This document shows positions 1 to 8,522 of a stretch of 64,000 bases of DNA, piece after piece; position 1 is the first letter of the stretch; the number at the start of each line of letters is the position of its first letter. The translations under genes and the position numbers were made by a program. Source of the stretch: an uncultured Pelagibacteraceae bacterium (GTDB lineage: Bacteria > Pseudomonadota > Alphaproteobacteria > Pelagibacterales > AG-422-B15). Location of the stretch: assembly GCA_902524285.1 (NCBI GenBank), contig CABZCR010000002.1, forward strand, positions 1-64,000, in the 5' to 3' direction. The notes under the pieces are model-generated. The model worked only from the letters and a program-made list of their open reading frames with translations, searched no databases and had not been told where the DNA came from.

Positions 1-2
1 CT

Positions 3-734
3 AAACCAATATTTATATGTGGGATGCCAAGATCTGGCACAACTTTGTGTGAACAAATACTTTGTTCGCACTCAAAGGTAGATGGAGCCGGAGAATTAAC
101 TTATTTAGCTGAAATGTCAGGAATAAATCAAATAATTTCACCTGACAACATAAGCTTAGATAAGTTTGAAAATGTAGTTAACGACAAATCTGCATCTCAA
201 AAAACAAGAAATGATTATCTGAATGCACTCAACATTCATGCTGAAAAAAATCCTGAGTTTATATGTGATAAAATGCCTCATAATTATGTTCTCATTGGGT
301 TAATAAAGTACCTCTTTCCTGAAGCAAAAATTATTTATTGCAAAAGAAATCCAATTGATAATTGCTTTTCGCTTTATTCTCATAAATTTACTGAATTATC
401 TCATCAGTACTCATACAATCAAAACATGCTAGCAAATTATTATAAACTGCACCAAGAACTAATGAATTTTTGGATAGAAAAATTTAAAGATGGTATTTTT
501 GTTCTTGATAACGAAGACTTAGTTAATAATCAAGAAAAAGTCTCAAAACAATTAATTGATTTTTGTGAATTACAATGGGAGGATCAATGTCTTGACTTTC
601 ACAAAACAAAAAGACAAGTCAGGACAGCAAGTATAGAGCAAGTTAGGCAGCCTATTAACAAGAAATCTATTGGTGCATGGAAAAAATATGAAAAATATTT
701 TACAGAGCTAGTTGGTGCTTTGAATATAAAATGA
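3..734 (+). CDS. Sulfotransferase domain protein (5' end outside window)
   Basis: The reading frame is open to the left edge (KPIFICG precedes the first ATG at 24), so the gene starts upstream and only its C-terminal sulfotransferase domain is seen. GMPRSGTTL is the PAPS 5'-phosphosulfate-binding loop of the sulfotransferase P-loop fold, and the IIYCKRNPIDNCFSLY stretch fits the 3'-phosphate-binding motif. In marine Alphaproteobacteria this domain commonly sits behind TPR repeats; whether TPRs are present here cannot be seen. The role would be transfer of sulfate from PAPS to an unknown acceptor. It overlaps the next gene by four bases (ATGA). In many alphaproteobacteria leuS occupies this place before lptE-holA, so this gene may be an accessory insertion. 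Confidence 0.85.
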   Translation, partial: KPIFICGMPRSGTTLCEQILCSHSKVDGAGELTYLAEMSGINQIISPDNISLDKFENVVNDKSASQKTRNDYLNALNIHAEKNPEFICDKMPHNYVLIGLIKYLFPEAKIIYCKRNPIDNCFSLYSHKFTELSHQYSYNQNMLANYYKLHQELMNFWIEKFKDGIFVLDNEDLVNNQEKVSKQLIDFCELQWEDQCLDFHKTKRQVRTASIEQVRQPINKKSIGAWKKYEKYFTELVGALNIK

Positions 735-1213
735 TCAAAAATATCCCGTTTATAATTTTATTAGTAATAACAATTAGCTGTGGATTTAAACCAATTCATA
801 AGTTGTCTGATGATAATAAAAGTGATGGAATTTACAAAGTTAAGATATTGAATAATGTAGCCAGAGAAATCAGTGAGGAAATAAGTAACAATATTATAAA
901 TAGTAATGAGGATACAAAGTATACCGCAATGCTTACGGTTAATCAGAACCTCACTCCTCTAATTGTAAATACAAATGGAACCGTAGCTAAATATAGGATT
1001 GAAATATCAATAAGTTATGAACTTATTGATAATAAAACCAGTGAAAGGTTAACGATGGGTAATGCCAGGGGCTTTGCACAGTACGATATTGGAACTTCAG
1101 AAATCAATAACGAGGATACAAAAAAAAGTATGATAAAAATTGCAACTAAAAACGCTTTCCAATTAATGACAACAAAAATACAAAACGATATATCAAACAA
1201 AAATGATAATTAA
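731..1213 (+). CDS. lptE: LptE-like LPS-assembly lipoprotein
   Basis: A 160-residue lipoprotein. An N-terminal hydrophobic segment ends in a lipobox with Cys17 (ITISC), followed by GFKPIH, typical of the LptE/RlpB family start (CGFxPL-type). LptE plugs the LptD outer-membrane barrel and helps insert lipopolysaccharide into the outer leaflet. Sequence conservation in this family is weak, so the call rests on the lipobox, the length, and the position directly before holA, the usual alphaproteobacterial arrangement. It overlaps the sulfotransferase gene by 4 bases and holA by 11, so the three are probably cotranscribed. It could be another small outer-membrane lipoprotein, but the context makes LptE the best choice. 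Confidence 0.75.
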   Translation: MIKNIPFIILLVITISCGFKPIHKLSDDNKSDGIYKVKILNNVAREISEEISNNIINSNEDTKYTAMLTVNQNLTPLIVNTNGTVAKYRIEISISYELIDNKTSERLTMGNARGFAQYDIGTSEINNEDTKKSMIKIATKNAFQLMTTKIQNDISNKNDN

Positions 1214-2228
1214 AGATTATCAGCTTACAAAAGTTACAAGTGATAACAAAGATTTTTTATGCATTTTGTTTTATGGGCCAAATGAAGGATTAGTCAGAGA
1301 TAAAGTTAATTACACTACACAACAGTACTTGAGTACAAATCTATATGAACTGATTAACTTTAATGCTAAAGAATTAGATAATGATCCGCATACTCTAGAT
1401 AATATTTTAAGAACAGTATCAATGTTCTATCCAAATAAAATTGTTGTTATTGAATCAATAAAAGAAAAATACATAAAAATAATAGAAAAAATAATATTAA
1501 ATCCGCCACAAAAAGTGGTTTTGATAATCAAATCTGAAAATCTATCCAGATCATCGAAAATAAGAAGTTTTTTTGAAAGTGAAAAGACTATTTTTACACT
1601 TGCGTGTTATGAGGATGATATAAAAAGTCTAATGAAAACTATTGATTCATTTGATCAAGAAAACAAAATTGGTTTTGATCGTGATATCAAAAGTTATCTC
1701 CTTCAATCTTTAAGCAATGATAGGATGATCAGTAAACAAGAGTTAGAGAAAATTAAACTTTTTTGTCATAAAAATTCTAAAAAAATAGAACTTGATGATA
1801 TCAAAAACCTACTCCAAGACTCGAGTTCAAAAAACTTAAATATAATGAACCAGAATGTTATGAACGGTAACACAGCAAAAAGTTCGAGAGTAATTGGTCA
1901 ACTTCTATCTGAGGGCACTAATCCTATAAGTCTCATAAGAAGTCTCATAAATTACATTATGCGAATACAAATAACGAAAATTGAAATGAGAAAAGGTGAC
2001 AGTTTCGAAAATGCAATTAAAGCTTTAAGACCTCCAGTTTTTTGGAAAGATAAAGATATTTTTCAAAAACATTGTATGCAGTGGCCAATACAAAGTATTG
2101 AGAAAATCTTATCAAATTTGCTTGAAGCAGAAATAGAATGTAAATTAAACAGCAAATTATCAGGCATTAATTGTGAAAAATCTATTTTGCTTATTGCGAA
2201 TAAAGGAAGAGAATATCTTAGAAATTAA
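1203..2228 (+). CDS. holA: DNA polymerase III, delta subunit
   Basis: 341 residues, the usual HolA length. It starts with the ILFYGPNEGLVRDKV segment corresponding to the degenerate Walker-like region of delta, followed by the AAA+ fold and a C-terminal helical collar region. Delta is the wrench of the clamp loader that opens the beta sliding clamp; like other deltas it lacks a functional ATPase P-loop. The start ATG lies within the end of lptE (11-base overlap). It ends convergently with parB, the two stop codons sharing TTAA at 2225-2228, so there is no room for an intrinsic terminator between them. Confidence 0.88.
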   Translation: MIIKDYQLTKVTSDNKDFLCILFYGPNEGLVRDKVNYTTQQYLSTNLYELINFNAKELDNDPHTLDNILRTVSMFYPNKIVVIESIKEKYIKIIEKIILNPPQKVVLIIKSENLSRSSKIRSFFESEKTIFTLACYEDDIKSLMKTIDSFDQENKIGFDRDIKSYLLQSLSNDRMISKQELEKIKLFCHKNSKKIELDDIKNLLQDSSSKNLNIMNQNVMNGNTAKSSRVIGQLLSEGTNPISLIRSLINYIMRIQITKIEMRKGDSFENAIKALRPPVFWKDKDIFQKHCMQWPIQSIEKILSNLLEAEIECKLNSKLSGINCEKSILLIANKGREYLRN

Positions 2229-3085
2229 TTTTTAAGTTTTCTTGTCACTGATTCTAATTGGTCAAGAGTCTTATATTCAATTTTAATTGAACCACCTTTT
2301 TTACCTTTATGATCAATTAAGACATTTAATCCGAGAGTCGCGGTTAAATTATTTTCTAAGTCAATGGTGTCTGGGTCTTTAAGTTTTACTTTCTTAACTC
2401 CTGGCTTTTTCTGTTTTGCAAGGTCTTCTGCGGCTCTTACACTTAAGTTTTCGCTTACAATTTTTTCTGCCAACTGTTCTGGGAAAGCACTATTCATAAT
2501 TGCACGTGCGTGACCAGAAGAAATTTTACCTTCTGAAATCATATCTTGGATTGACTGAGGTAGTCCAAGAAGTCTAATAATATTTGCAATATGACTTCTA
2601 CTTTTACCAACAATTTCTGCAAGAACCTCTTGGGTATGACCATGGTTCTCAATTAATCTTTTATAACCAGCGGCTTCTTCTATAGGTGATAAATCGGATC
2701 GTTGAACATTTTCAATGATTGCTATCTCTAAAGATTCTACATCGTCTAATTGCCTGATAACTGCTGGAACTTCATGAAGTTGCGCAATCTGCGCAGCACG
2801 CCATCTTCTTTCCCCTGCAATTATTTCATACGCTCCAGTCTCAGTAGGTGATGGTCGAACCAATATTGGTTGCACAAGCCCTTTAGATTTTATTGACTCT
2901 GCCAATTCATTAATACTGTTTTTATCGAATAATCTTCTTGGTTGAGATGGACTAGGTTTAAGTTTTACAATTGAGATTTTAGTTTCTTGATTTGAGGACT
3001 CATTTTTATTTAGAGAAGTTTTAACATCACCCATAAGGGACGAAAGACCACGACCTAAACCTTTTTTTGAAATTGAAGAATTCAT
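2225..3085 (-). CDS. parB: Chromosome-partitioning protein ParB
   Basis: 286 residues. The N-terminus (KKGLGRGLSSL, residues 7-17) is the ParA-interacting motif of chromosomal ParB proteins. The CTP-binding ParB/Srx domain follows with GERRWRA at 91-97 and ENVQRSDLSPIEEA at 124-137, then a helix-turn-helix at about 150-175 that recognises parS, and a C-terminal dimerisation tail. ParB loads on parS, spreads as a CTP-dependent sliding clamp and, with ParA, segregates the origin region. It follows parA with a one-base TAATG overlap. A perfect parS lies about 1.4 kb away inside rsmG (4440-4455). Confidence 0.96.
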   Translation of the reverse strand: MNSSISKKGLGRGLSSLMGDVKTSLNKNESSNQETKISIVKLKPSPSQPRRLFDKNSINELAESIKSKGLVQPILVRPSPTETGAYEIIAGERRWRAAQIAQLHEVPAVIRQLDDVESLEIAIIENVQRSDLSPIEEAAGYKRLIENHGHTQEVLAEIVGKSRSHIANIIRLLGLPQSIQDMISEGKISSGHARAIMNSAFPEQLAEKIVSENLSVRAAEDLAKQKKPGVKKVKLKDPDTIDLENNLTATLGLNVLIDHKGKKGGSIKIEYKTLDQLESVTRKLKN

Positions 3086-3873
3086 TAAGCGGCCTCCTGT
3101 TCTTTATTTTGTCTTATGATCTCGTCTGCTAATCTTAAATACGCCTGACTACCTGCAGCTTTTTGATCATAAATTAAAGCTGGCATTCCAAAAGATGGTG
3201 CTTCTGAAACTCTTACGTTACGAGGTATGATTGTTTCATATACTTGTTGACTTAAATGCTTTTTAACATCATCAGCAACTTGTGATGAAAGTTTATTTCT
3301 TCCATCAAACATTGTTAAAACTATCCCGTCGATTGTCAGATTGTGATTAAGATTTTGCTTTACCCTATCAATTGTTTTTATTAGTTGACTAAGACCTTCT
3401 AATGCAAAAAATTCACATTGGAGCGGAACGATAATTGAGTCAGCCGCAGTCATTGCCATAACAGTGAGAAGACTTAAAGCTGGCGGACAATCTATGAAAA
3501 CATAACCAAAGTCATTTAAAGAATTTTGATCCGTTAAAATTTTTTTAAGAGTAAAAGCTCTATCGTTTACTTCGGCCAGTTCAGGTTCAATGCCTGATAG
3601 GTCAACAGTAGATGGAATGATTTTTAAATTTTCTATTTCTGTATTTTGAATTGCGTCAAATAACTCGCACTGAGATGCAAGAACCTCATAGATTGAGTTA
3701 TTTCTGTTTTGATAATCTATACCCAATCCTGTACTTGCATTTCCTTGTGGATCGAGATCAATAATTAAAACTTTTTCCCCAATTGCAGCTAAGGCTGTGG
3801 ATAAGTTTATTGCTGTAGTGGTTTTTCCCACTCCACCTTTCTGATTTGATATTGCTATAATCTTGCTTTTCAT
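3085..3873 (-). CDS. parA: Chromosome-partitioning ATPase ParA
   Basis: 262 residues, a chromosomal-type short ParA (Soj) without an N-terminal HTH. The deviant Walker A motif KGGVGKTT occupies residues 12-19, and FIDCPPALSLLT gives Walker B plus the A' region, followed by QCEFFALEGLSQL typical of Soj/ParA. It binds DNA nonspecifically as an ATP dimer and forms the gradient that pulls ParB-parS complexes. It is joined to rsmG upstream and parB downstream by TAATG stop/start overlaps, implying one transcript mnmE-mnmG-rsmG-parA-parB on the minus strand. Confidence 0.97.
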   Translation of the reverse strand: MKSKIIAISNQKGGVGKTTTAINLSTALAAIGEKVLIIDLDPQGNASTGLGIDYQNRNNSIYEVLASQCELFDAIQNTEIENLKIIPSTVDLSGIEPELAEVNDRAFTLKKILTDQNSLNDFGYVFIDCPPALSLLTVMAMTAADSIIVPLQCEFFALEGLSQLIKTIDRVKQNLNHNLTIDGIVLTMFDGRNKLSSQVADDVKKHLSQQVYETIIPRNVRVSEAPSFGMPALIYDQKAAGSQAYLRLADEIIRQNKEQEAA

Positions 3874-4496
3874 TAAGTTATTGATTTTATTACATTTTTT
3901 AATTCTAAAATATATGAACCTTTTTCTCTTTCATTTTCATGCAATACGTGAGTAAAATTCCAATATTTAGTAGCTTGCATAAGTTCTTCATCTATATGTA
4001 CACCTTTATGCAAAAGCAAAGTAGTATTTTTTTTGCTTATATTGTAACTAATTGATAATAAATGGTTTAATTGACTTACAGCTCTCGCTAAAATGATATC
4101 AAATTTTTTATTTTCAATTTTTTCAGCCTTAATGGGAATCACTTCAGTATTTTTAAGATCTAATTTAGCAATACATTTGTTAAGAAATAATGCACGTTTG
4201 GATCTATTTTCACACAAAAAAACCCTATTTTGAGAGCTAAATAGAAGTGAAACTGGTATACCAGGAAAGCCAGCACCACTTCCAATATCAATGATATCAT
4301 TTCCACTGCTATTTATAAACTGAGCTAATCTAAGAGAGTCATAGATATGTCTTGTCCAGATAAAATTCCTATCATTCTTTGATATTAAATTTTGGTCATC
4401 TGACAAAATCATTTCCCTGAATTCAGCCAATTTTTCAATTGTTTCACGTGAAACATTTGGCAAGAGCTCTTTAAGAGCATCTGGCGAATCAATCAT
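3873..4496 (-). CDS. rsmG: 16S rRNA (guanine-527-N7)-methyltransferase
   Basis: 207 residues, normal for RsmG (GidB). The SAM-binding motif DIGSGAGFPGIP is at residues 70-81. The enzyme makes m7G at 16S position 527 in the decoding region; loss gives low-level streptomycin resistance in other bacteria. The N-terminal NVSRET (residues 14-19) is encoded by DNA that is also a perfect parS site, so this stretch of protein is shaped by a DNA function. It sits between mnmG (10-base gap) and parA (one-base overlap). Confidence 0.95.
   Translation of the reverse strand: MIDSPDALKELLPNVSRETIEKLAEFREMILSDDQNLISKNDRNFIWTRHIYDSLRLAQFINSSGNDIIDIGSGAGFPGIPVSLLFSSQNRVFLCENRSKRALFLNKCIAKLDLKNTEVIPIKAEKIENKKFDIILARAVSQLNHLLSISYNISKKNTTLLLHKGVHIDEELMQATKYWNFTHVLHENEREKGSYILELKNVIKSIT
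4440..4455. promoter_or_regulatory. parS centromere site
   Basis: The 16-bp sequence TGTTTCACGTGAAACA is a perfect palindrome identical to the bacterial parS consensus. It lies inside the 5' end of rsmG, 350-600 bases upstream of parA in the transcription direction and about 10.3 kb from the likely oriC. ParB encoded at 2225-3085 is the expected binder. I found no second perfect copy when reading the window by eye. Confidence 0.93.
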
Positions 4497-4506
4497 TATT
4501 TTGATA

Positions 4507-6375
4507 TTAAGCTAATTTTTGAGATTTAGCTTTGGTTTTTATATATGATAAAATAACACTGAGAGCTGCAGGCGTAACACCATCAATTCTTGATGCTTGA
4601 GACAAGTTTTTAGGCTTAATTTTTGTAAGTTTTTCAACGATTTCTGTTGATAAACTCGGAATTAATTCGTAATCCAGATTTGATGGAATTTCTACCTTTT
4701 CCTCTTTAGTAAGTGAAATGATCTCACTTTCCTGTTTTTTAAGATAACCCTTGTAATGAGCCTCAGTAGTTATTTGTTCAAGAATTTCTCTATCATATTT
4801 CTTAAGATCTAAATCAAAGATTTCATCTATTTTATCAATATCAATGTCTGGATACGCCAATAAATCAAAAGCTGATCTCTTTTTTCCATCTTGATTAATT
4901 TGGACACCAATCTTTGAAAGTGCATTAGGTGTAACATATTGATTTTTAACAATTTTATTTAAATTATCAAGGTTAATTTTTTTATCTGAATATTTTTGGT
5001 ATCTATCAGAATTAACTAATCCCAGATTATGTCCGATCTCAGTTAATCTTAGGTCTGCATTATCTGCGCGTAATGATAGTCTATATTCTGCTCTAGAAGT
5101 AAACATTCTATAGGGCTCAGTAACCCCTTTTAGAGTTAAATCATCTATCATTACTCCAATGTATGAGTCATTTCTTGAGAAAACATGTTCTTTATTACTA
5201 AGAGAAATTGCAGCATTCAAACCAGCTACAAGTCCTTGTGCTGCAGCTTCCTCATAGCCTGTAGTCCCATTAATTTGACCAGCAAGATACAACCCTTTTA
5301 TTTTTTTGGTTTCTAATGATTGGTAAAGTTCTCTTGGGTCAATAAAGTCATATTCGATGGCATAGCCGTGTCTCACAATTTTAGTATTCTCTAAACCATT
5401 GATTTTGCTTATAAATTTTTCCTGAACTTCAGGTGGCAGTGAAGTTGAGATACCATTTGGATATATTAAATCACTATCAAGTCCTTCAGGTTCTAAAAAT
5501 ATTTGGTGTCTTTGTTTATCTGCAAATTTAACCACTTTGTCCTCTACAGAAGGGCAGTATCTGGGACCAGTTCCACTAATTTGACCTGAGTAAATAGCTG
5601 ATTTTGTTATATTTTTTTGAATTATGTTATGAACCTCCGCATTTGTATAAGTCATGTGACAAGGTAATTGTTCATTATGAGTTCTTGTGGTTAAGAATGA
5701 AAAATAAGAGTGCTCATCGTCAGCTTCCTGTTTTTCAAGCCTAGAAAAGTCTATTGTATTTTTATCCAATCTTGCTGGTGTCCCAGTTTTTAGACGTCCT
5801 ATATTAAAGCCGGTTTTATAGAGCGAGTCTGCAAGTCCTATTGATGGAGAGTCTCCGTGTCTTCCTGCTGGAATAGTTTTGTCACCTAAATGGATTAGGC
5901 CATTTAAAAATGTACCTGTTGTGATGATTACTTTTTTGGTTGATATTTTTTTACCGCTCGCGCAGGTAACACCAGCAATTTGTTTATTATTATCAAAAAT
6001 TAAATCTTCTACAGGATCAAATAAAAGTTCTAAATTTTTGGTATTTTGAATCTCTTCTTGCATATGTTTTTTATAGAGCTTTCTATCCGATTGTGCTCTT
6101 GGTCCTCTTACTGCAGGGCCTTTGGTTCTATTTAACAATCTGTATTGAATACTTGATAAATCAGCTATACGCCCCATTATTCCGTCAAGCGCGTCGATTT
6201 CCCTGACTAAATGACCTTTACCAAGACCACCGATGGCAGGATTGCAGGACATTTCACCAATAGTATCAAATTTATGGCTGATTAAGAGGGTTTTTGCACC
6301 TACTCGTGCGGAAGTAGTCGCAGCTTCACAGCCGGCATGTCCTCCTCCAACTACTACAACATCATAGGTATTCAT
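4507..6375 (-). CDS. mnmG: tRNA uridine 5-carboxymethylaminomethyl synthesis enzyme MnmG
   Basis: 622 residues, full length for MnmG (GidA). The FAD-binding Rossmann motif GGGHAGCE is at 10-17, followed by the family signature EMSCNPAIGGLGKGHLVREI and, later, the GLYLAGQINGTTGYEEAAAQG signature. With MnmE it installs the carboxymethylaminomethyl group on U34 of several tRNAs, using FAD and methylene-THF. The gene lies 48 bases downstream of mnmE, and that gap contains a 19-base near-perfect palindrome just before this start (6380-6398). Confidence 0.97.
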   Translation of the reverse strand: MNTYDVVVVGGGHAGCEAATTSARVGAKTLLISHKFDTIGEMSCNPAIGGLGKGHLVREIDALDGIMGRIADLSSIQYRLLNRTKGPAVRGPRAQSDRKLYKKHMQEEIQNTKNLELLFDPVEDLIFDNNKQIAGVTCASGKKISTKKVIITTGTFLNGLIHLGDKTIPAGRHGDSPSIGLADSLYKTGFNIGRLKTGTPARLDKNTIDFSRLEKQEADDEHSYFSFLTTRTHNEQLPCHMTYTNAEVHNIIQKNITKSAIYSGQISGTGPRYCPSVEDKVVKFADKQRHQIFLEPEGLDSDLIYPNGISTSLPPEVQEKFISKINGLENTKIVRHGYAIEYDFIDPRELYQSLETKKIKGLYLAGQINGTTGYEEAAAQGLVAGLNAAISLSNKEHVFSRNDSYIGVMIDDLTLKGVTEPYRMFTSRAEYRLSLRADNADLRLTEIGHNLGLVNSDRYQKYSDKKINLDNLNKIVKNQYVTPNALSKIGVQINQDGKKRSAFDLLAYPDIDIDKIDEIFDLDLKKYDREILEQITTEAHYKGYLKKQESEIISLTKEEKVEIPSNLDYELIPSLSTEIVEKLTKIKPKNLSQASRIDGVTPAALSVILSYIKTKAKSQKLA

Positions 6376-6379
6376 GAAT

Positions 6380-6398
6380 AAGTTAATTAAATTAACTT
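6380..6398. repeat. 19-base palindrome before mnmG
   Basis: AAGTTAATTAAATTAACTT reads the same on both strands except for the central base. It lies four bases upstream of the mnmG start codon. As RNA it could fold into a 7-bp stem with a 5-base loop; as DNA it could be an operator. No U-tract terminator follows on the mnmG-sense strand, and its extreme AT content makes chance occurrence possible. Confidence 0.5.
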
Positions 6399-6423
6399 AG
6401 ACTAATTGCAATCAATTATTTTT

Positions 6424-7719
6424 TTATTTACCTATGCAAAAATCTTTAAAAATAACTTCTAGATATTCTTCAACATCAACATGACCAGTTATTTTTCCAA
6501 TTTCCTGAATAGCTAATCTTAACTCCTCAACCATAAGTTCAGAATTAACTTTTAAATCGATACTTTTTGCACTTAGTAAACTTTGAACAGAATTTTGAAC
6601 ACCAAGGATATATCGAGTCTTTGTAGGTATTGTATCGGTGTAACTTATAAATTTATTTGATACATGCTCAGCAATCTTATTGATTAAATTATCAATACCG
6701 CTTCCATTTGAAACTGAAATATTGATACAGCCTTCTTGTTTGTAATTATTATGTAAGTCACATTTATTTAGAACTGTGAGTCGATCCTCGTGTAATTCAA
6801 TATTATTTGGATTATCAAATAATTCTAAAACTAAATTTGCTTCTTTAATTTTGCTTTGGGTTATCTCAATTCCTTTTTTTTCGATCTCGTCTTCAGTATC
6901 TCTTAGGCCCGCGGTGTCTGTTAAAATAACTGGAAATCCAGCAATATTTAGCCTTACTTCAATCGCATCTCTGGTCGTGCCCACCCTGTCAGAAACAATT
7001 GCGACATCACGATTTGCAAGTGAATTTATCAAACTTGATTTACCAACATTTGGAGATCCGATGATAGCAACTTTATAACCGTCTCTTAATATCTCTCCTT
7101 GATTACGTTGTTTTAAGTGTTTATTCATTTCAACCAAAAGTTTTTCAATTTTAGAATTGATATTGTTGAGAACGTTTTCAGGAATATCTTCATCTGCAAA
7201 ATCTATATCGGCTTCAAGATAAGCAACTAATTCTATTAGAGACTTTCTCCAAGATAAGTATAATTTATTCAGTGAGCCATTCATCTGGGACAGTGCTTGA
7301 TTATGTTGAATTTCAGTTTGCGCATTAATTAAATCACCCATGGCTTCAATTGCTGTCAGGTCCATTTTGTTATTCACAAATGCTCTTTTTGAAAATTCAC
7401 CAGGTTGTGCCAGTCTTAACTGGTCAATATTAGAAAGTGATTTGAGTAAAAGCTGAACAGTTGTATGGCCACCATGAACATGGAATTCAACGACATCTTC
7501 TCCTGTGAAACTTTTTGGTTTTGAGAAAAACACAGCAAGACCTTTATCAATTAAGTTACCATTTTCTGGATCATAAAATTCTGATTTTGTTAAGACGTTT
7601 GGATCGAAGTGACTCGTTCTAGAAATTGTTTTAAGCGCTGTGAGCGCTAGGTGTCCCGAGACCCTTACCACCGCTAATCCAGCAACACCGCTAGCGGTTG
7701 ATAATGCAAAAATTGTCAT
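6424..7719 (-). CDS. mnmE: tRNA modification GTPase MnmE
   Basis: 431 residues. There is an N-terminal THF-binding domain, a helical domain with an inserted G domain (G1 motif GSPNVGKSS at 221-229, DTAGLRDT as G3, NKCD as G4), and the diagnostic C-terminal CIGK tetrapeptide. It is the partner of MnmG in U34 modification of tRNA and a potassium-dependent GTPase. It is slightly shorter than E. coli MnmE (454) but has all motifs. Its start overlaps the stop of the upstream 2Fe-2S protein gene by four bases. Confidence 0.97.
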   Translation of the reverse strand: MTIFALSTASGVAGLAVVRVSGHLALTALKTISRTSHFDPNVLTKSEFYDPENGNLIDKGLAVFFSKPKSFTGEDVVEFHVHGGHTTVQLLLKSLSNIDQLRLAQPGEFSKRAFVNNKMDLTAIEAMGDLINAQTEIQHNQALSQMNGSLNKLYLSWRKSLIELVAYLEADIDFADEDIPENVLNNINSKIEKLLVEMNKHLKQRNQGEILRDGYKVAIIGSPNVGKSSLINSLANRDVAIVSDRVGTTRDAIEVRLNIAGFPVILTDTAGLRDTEDEIEKKGIEITQSKIKEANLVLELFDNPNNIELHEDRLTVLNKCDLHNNYKQEGCINISVSNGSGIDNLINKIAEHVSNKFISYTDTIPTKTRYILGVQNSVQSLLSAKSIDLKVNSELMVEELRLAIQEIGKITGHVDVEEYLEVIFKDFCIGK

Positions 7720-8036
7720 TTTTTTATTTGGAGATTTTCAGCGACGCGATCATTGATGAGATGTTCATTAATTACTTGATCTACCTCTTCTTCTGTTTTG
7801 CATGAGTACCAGATATTATCAGGATAAACGACGAGTGTAGGGCCAAATTCACAATGATCTAGACATCCAGAGGCATTAATCCTTATTTTCTTGTCAGGTG
7901 TGAGCTCTTTTGTTTTTTTCTTCATATATGCTCGAAGCACTGTTGAATTCTTAGTTGCGCAACAACCTTTCGGATGACCATCGGGTCTCTGATTTGTGCA
8001 AAAAAACACGTGTCTTTCAAAAAATTTATTAGTCAT
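7716..8036 (-). CDS. Thioredoxin-like [2Fe-2S] ferredoxin
   Basis: 106 residues with four conserved-type cysteines of the thioredoxin-like 2Fe-2S ferredoxin family: FFCTN near residue 13, GCC near 25-26, and SGCLDHCEFGP. The HVFFCTNxR...GHPKGCC opening and the GxxVxVYP-type VVYPDNIWY segment match the family found in many proteobacteria as a (2Fe-2S) ferredoxin domain protein. The physiological electron partner is unknown. It is first in the minus-strand run toward mnmE and is divergent from the MGMT gene across 30 AT-rich bases, which must hold both promoters. Confidence 0.85.
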   Translation of the reverse strand: MTNKFFERHVFFCTNQRPDGHPKGCCATKNSTVLRAYMKKKTKELTPDKKIRINASGCLDHCEFGPTLVVYPDNIWYSCKTEEEVDQVINEHLINDRVAENLQIKK

Positions 8037-8066
8037 AAGATCAAAAAATTATAATATCTTATATAT

Positions 8067-8522
8067 ATGAGCAGCTACGTTTTCAAATCAATCATTGGAA
8101 ATATTGAGCTTATCTCCAGTAAAAATAGAATAATTGCAGTTCATAGAACAAGGAAAAAGCCTAACAAAACTGATGATAAGCTGTTAATAAGATCCGCTTT
8201 TCAAATTAAAATGTATCTTGCACGCAAAAGACGATCTCTTAATTTTCCAACAAGACAGATGGGTACAAAATTTCAAAACCGTGTTTGGAATTATTTACGC
8301 AGGGTACCCTATGGTAAAACAACAACTTACGGCGAAATAGCGAGAGAATTAAGAACATCACCACGAGCTGTTGGAGGCGCCTTGGGAAGAAATAATCTTA
8401 TGATGACAGTTCCATGTCACAGAGTCGTGGGCAGTGATGGCAAACTCACTGGATTTACATCAGTGGGTGGATTGAGTACTAAAAAAAATTTACTGAACAT
8501 TGAACAAAAAAATAAAAAATAA
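8067..8522 (+). CDS. Methylated-DNA-protein-cysteine methyltransferase (MGMT/Ogt-like)
   Basis: 151 residues. The active-site motif PCHRV places the acceptor cysteine at residue 117, and RAVGGALGRN (100-109) carries the arginine finger of the DNA-binding helix. The N-terminal domain is short and divergent. It repairs O6-methylguanine and O4-methylthymine by irreversible transfer of the alkyl group to its own cysteine. It is transcribed with apt, which begins inside its 3' end. Whether it is the Ada-C or Ogt type cannot be settled here, so no symbol is given. Confidence 0.9.
   Translation: MSSYVFKSIIGNIELISSKNRIIAVHRTRKKPNKTDDKLLIRSAFQIKMYLARKRRSLNFPTRQMGTKFQNRVWNYLRRVPYGKTTTYGEIARELRTSPRAVGGALGRNNLMMTVPCHRVVGSDGKLTGFTSVGGLSTKKNLLNIEQKNKK

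Noticed and set aside
6776-7078. 100-residue frame antisense to mnmE
   Set aside because: Ser/Leu-rich composition typical of antisense frames; mnmE is intact on the other strand.
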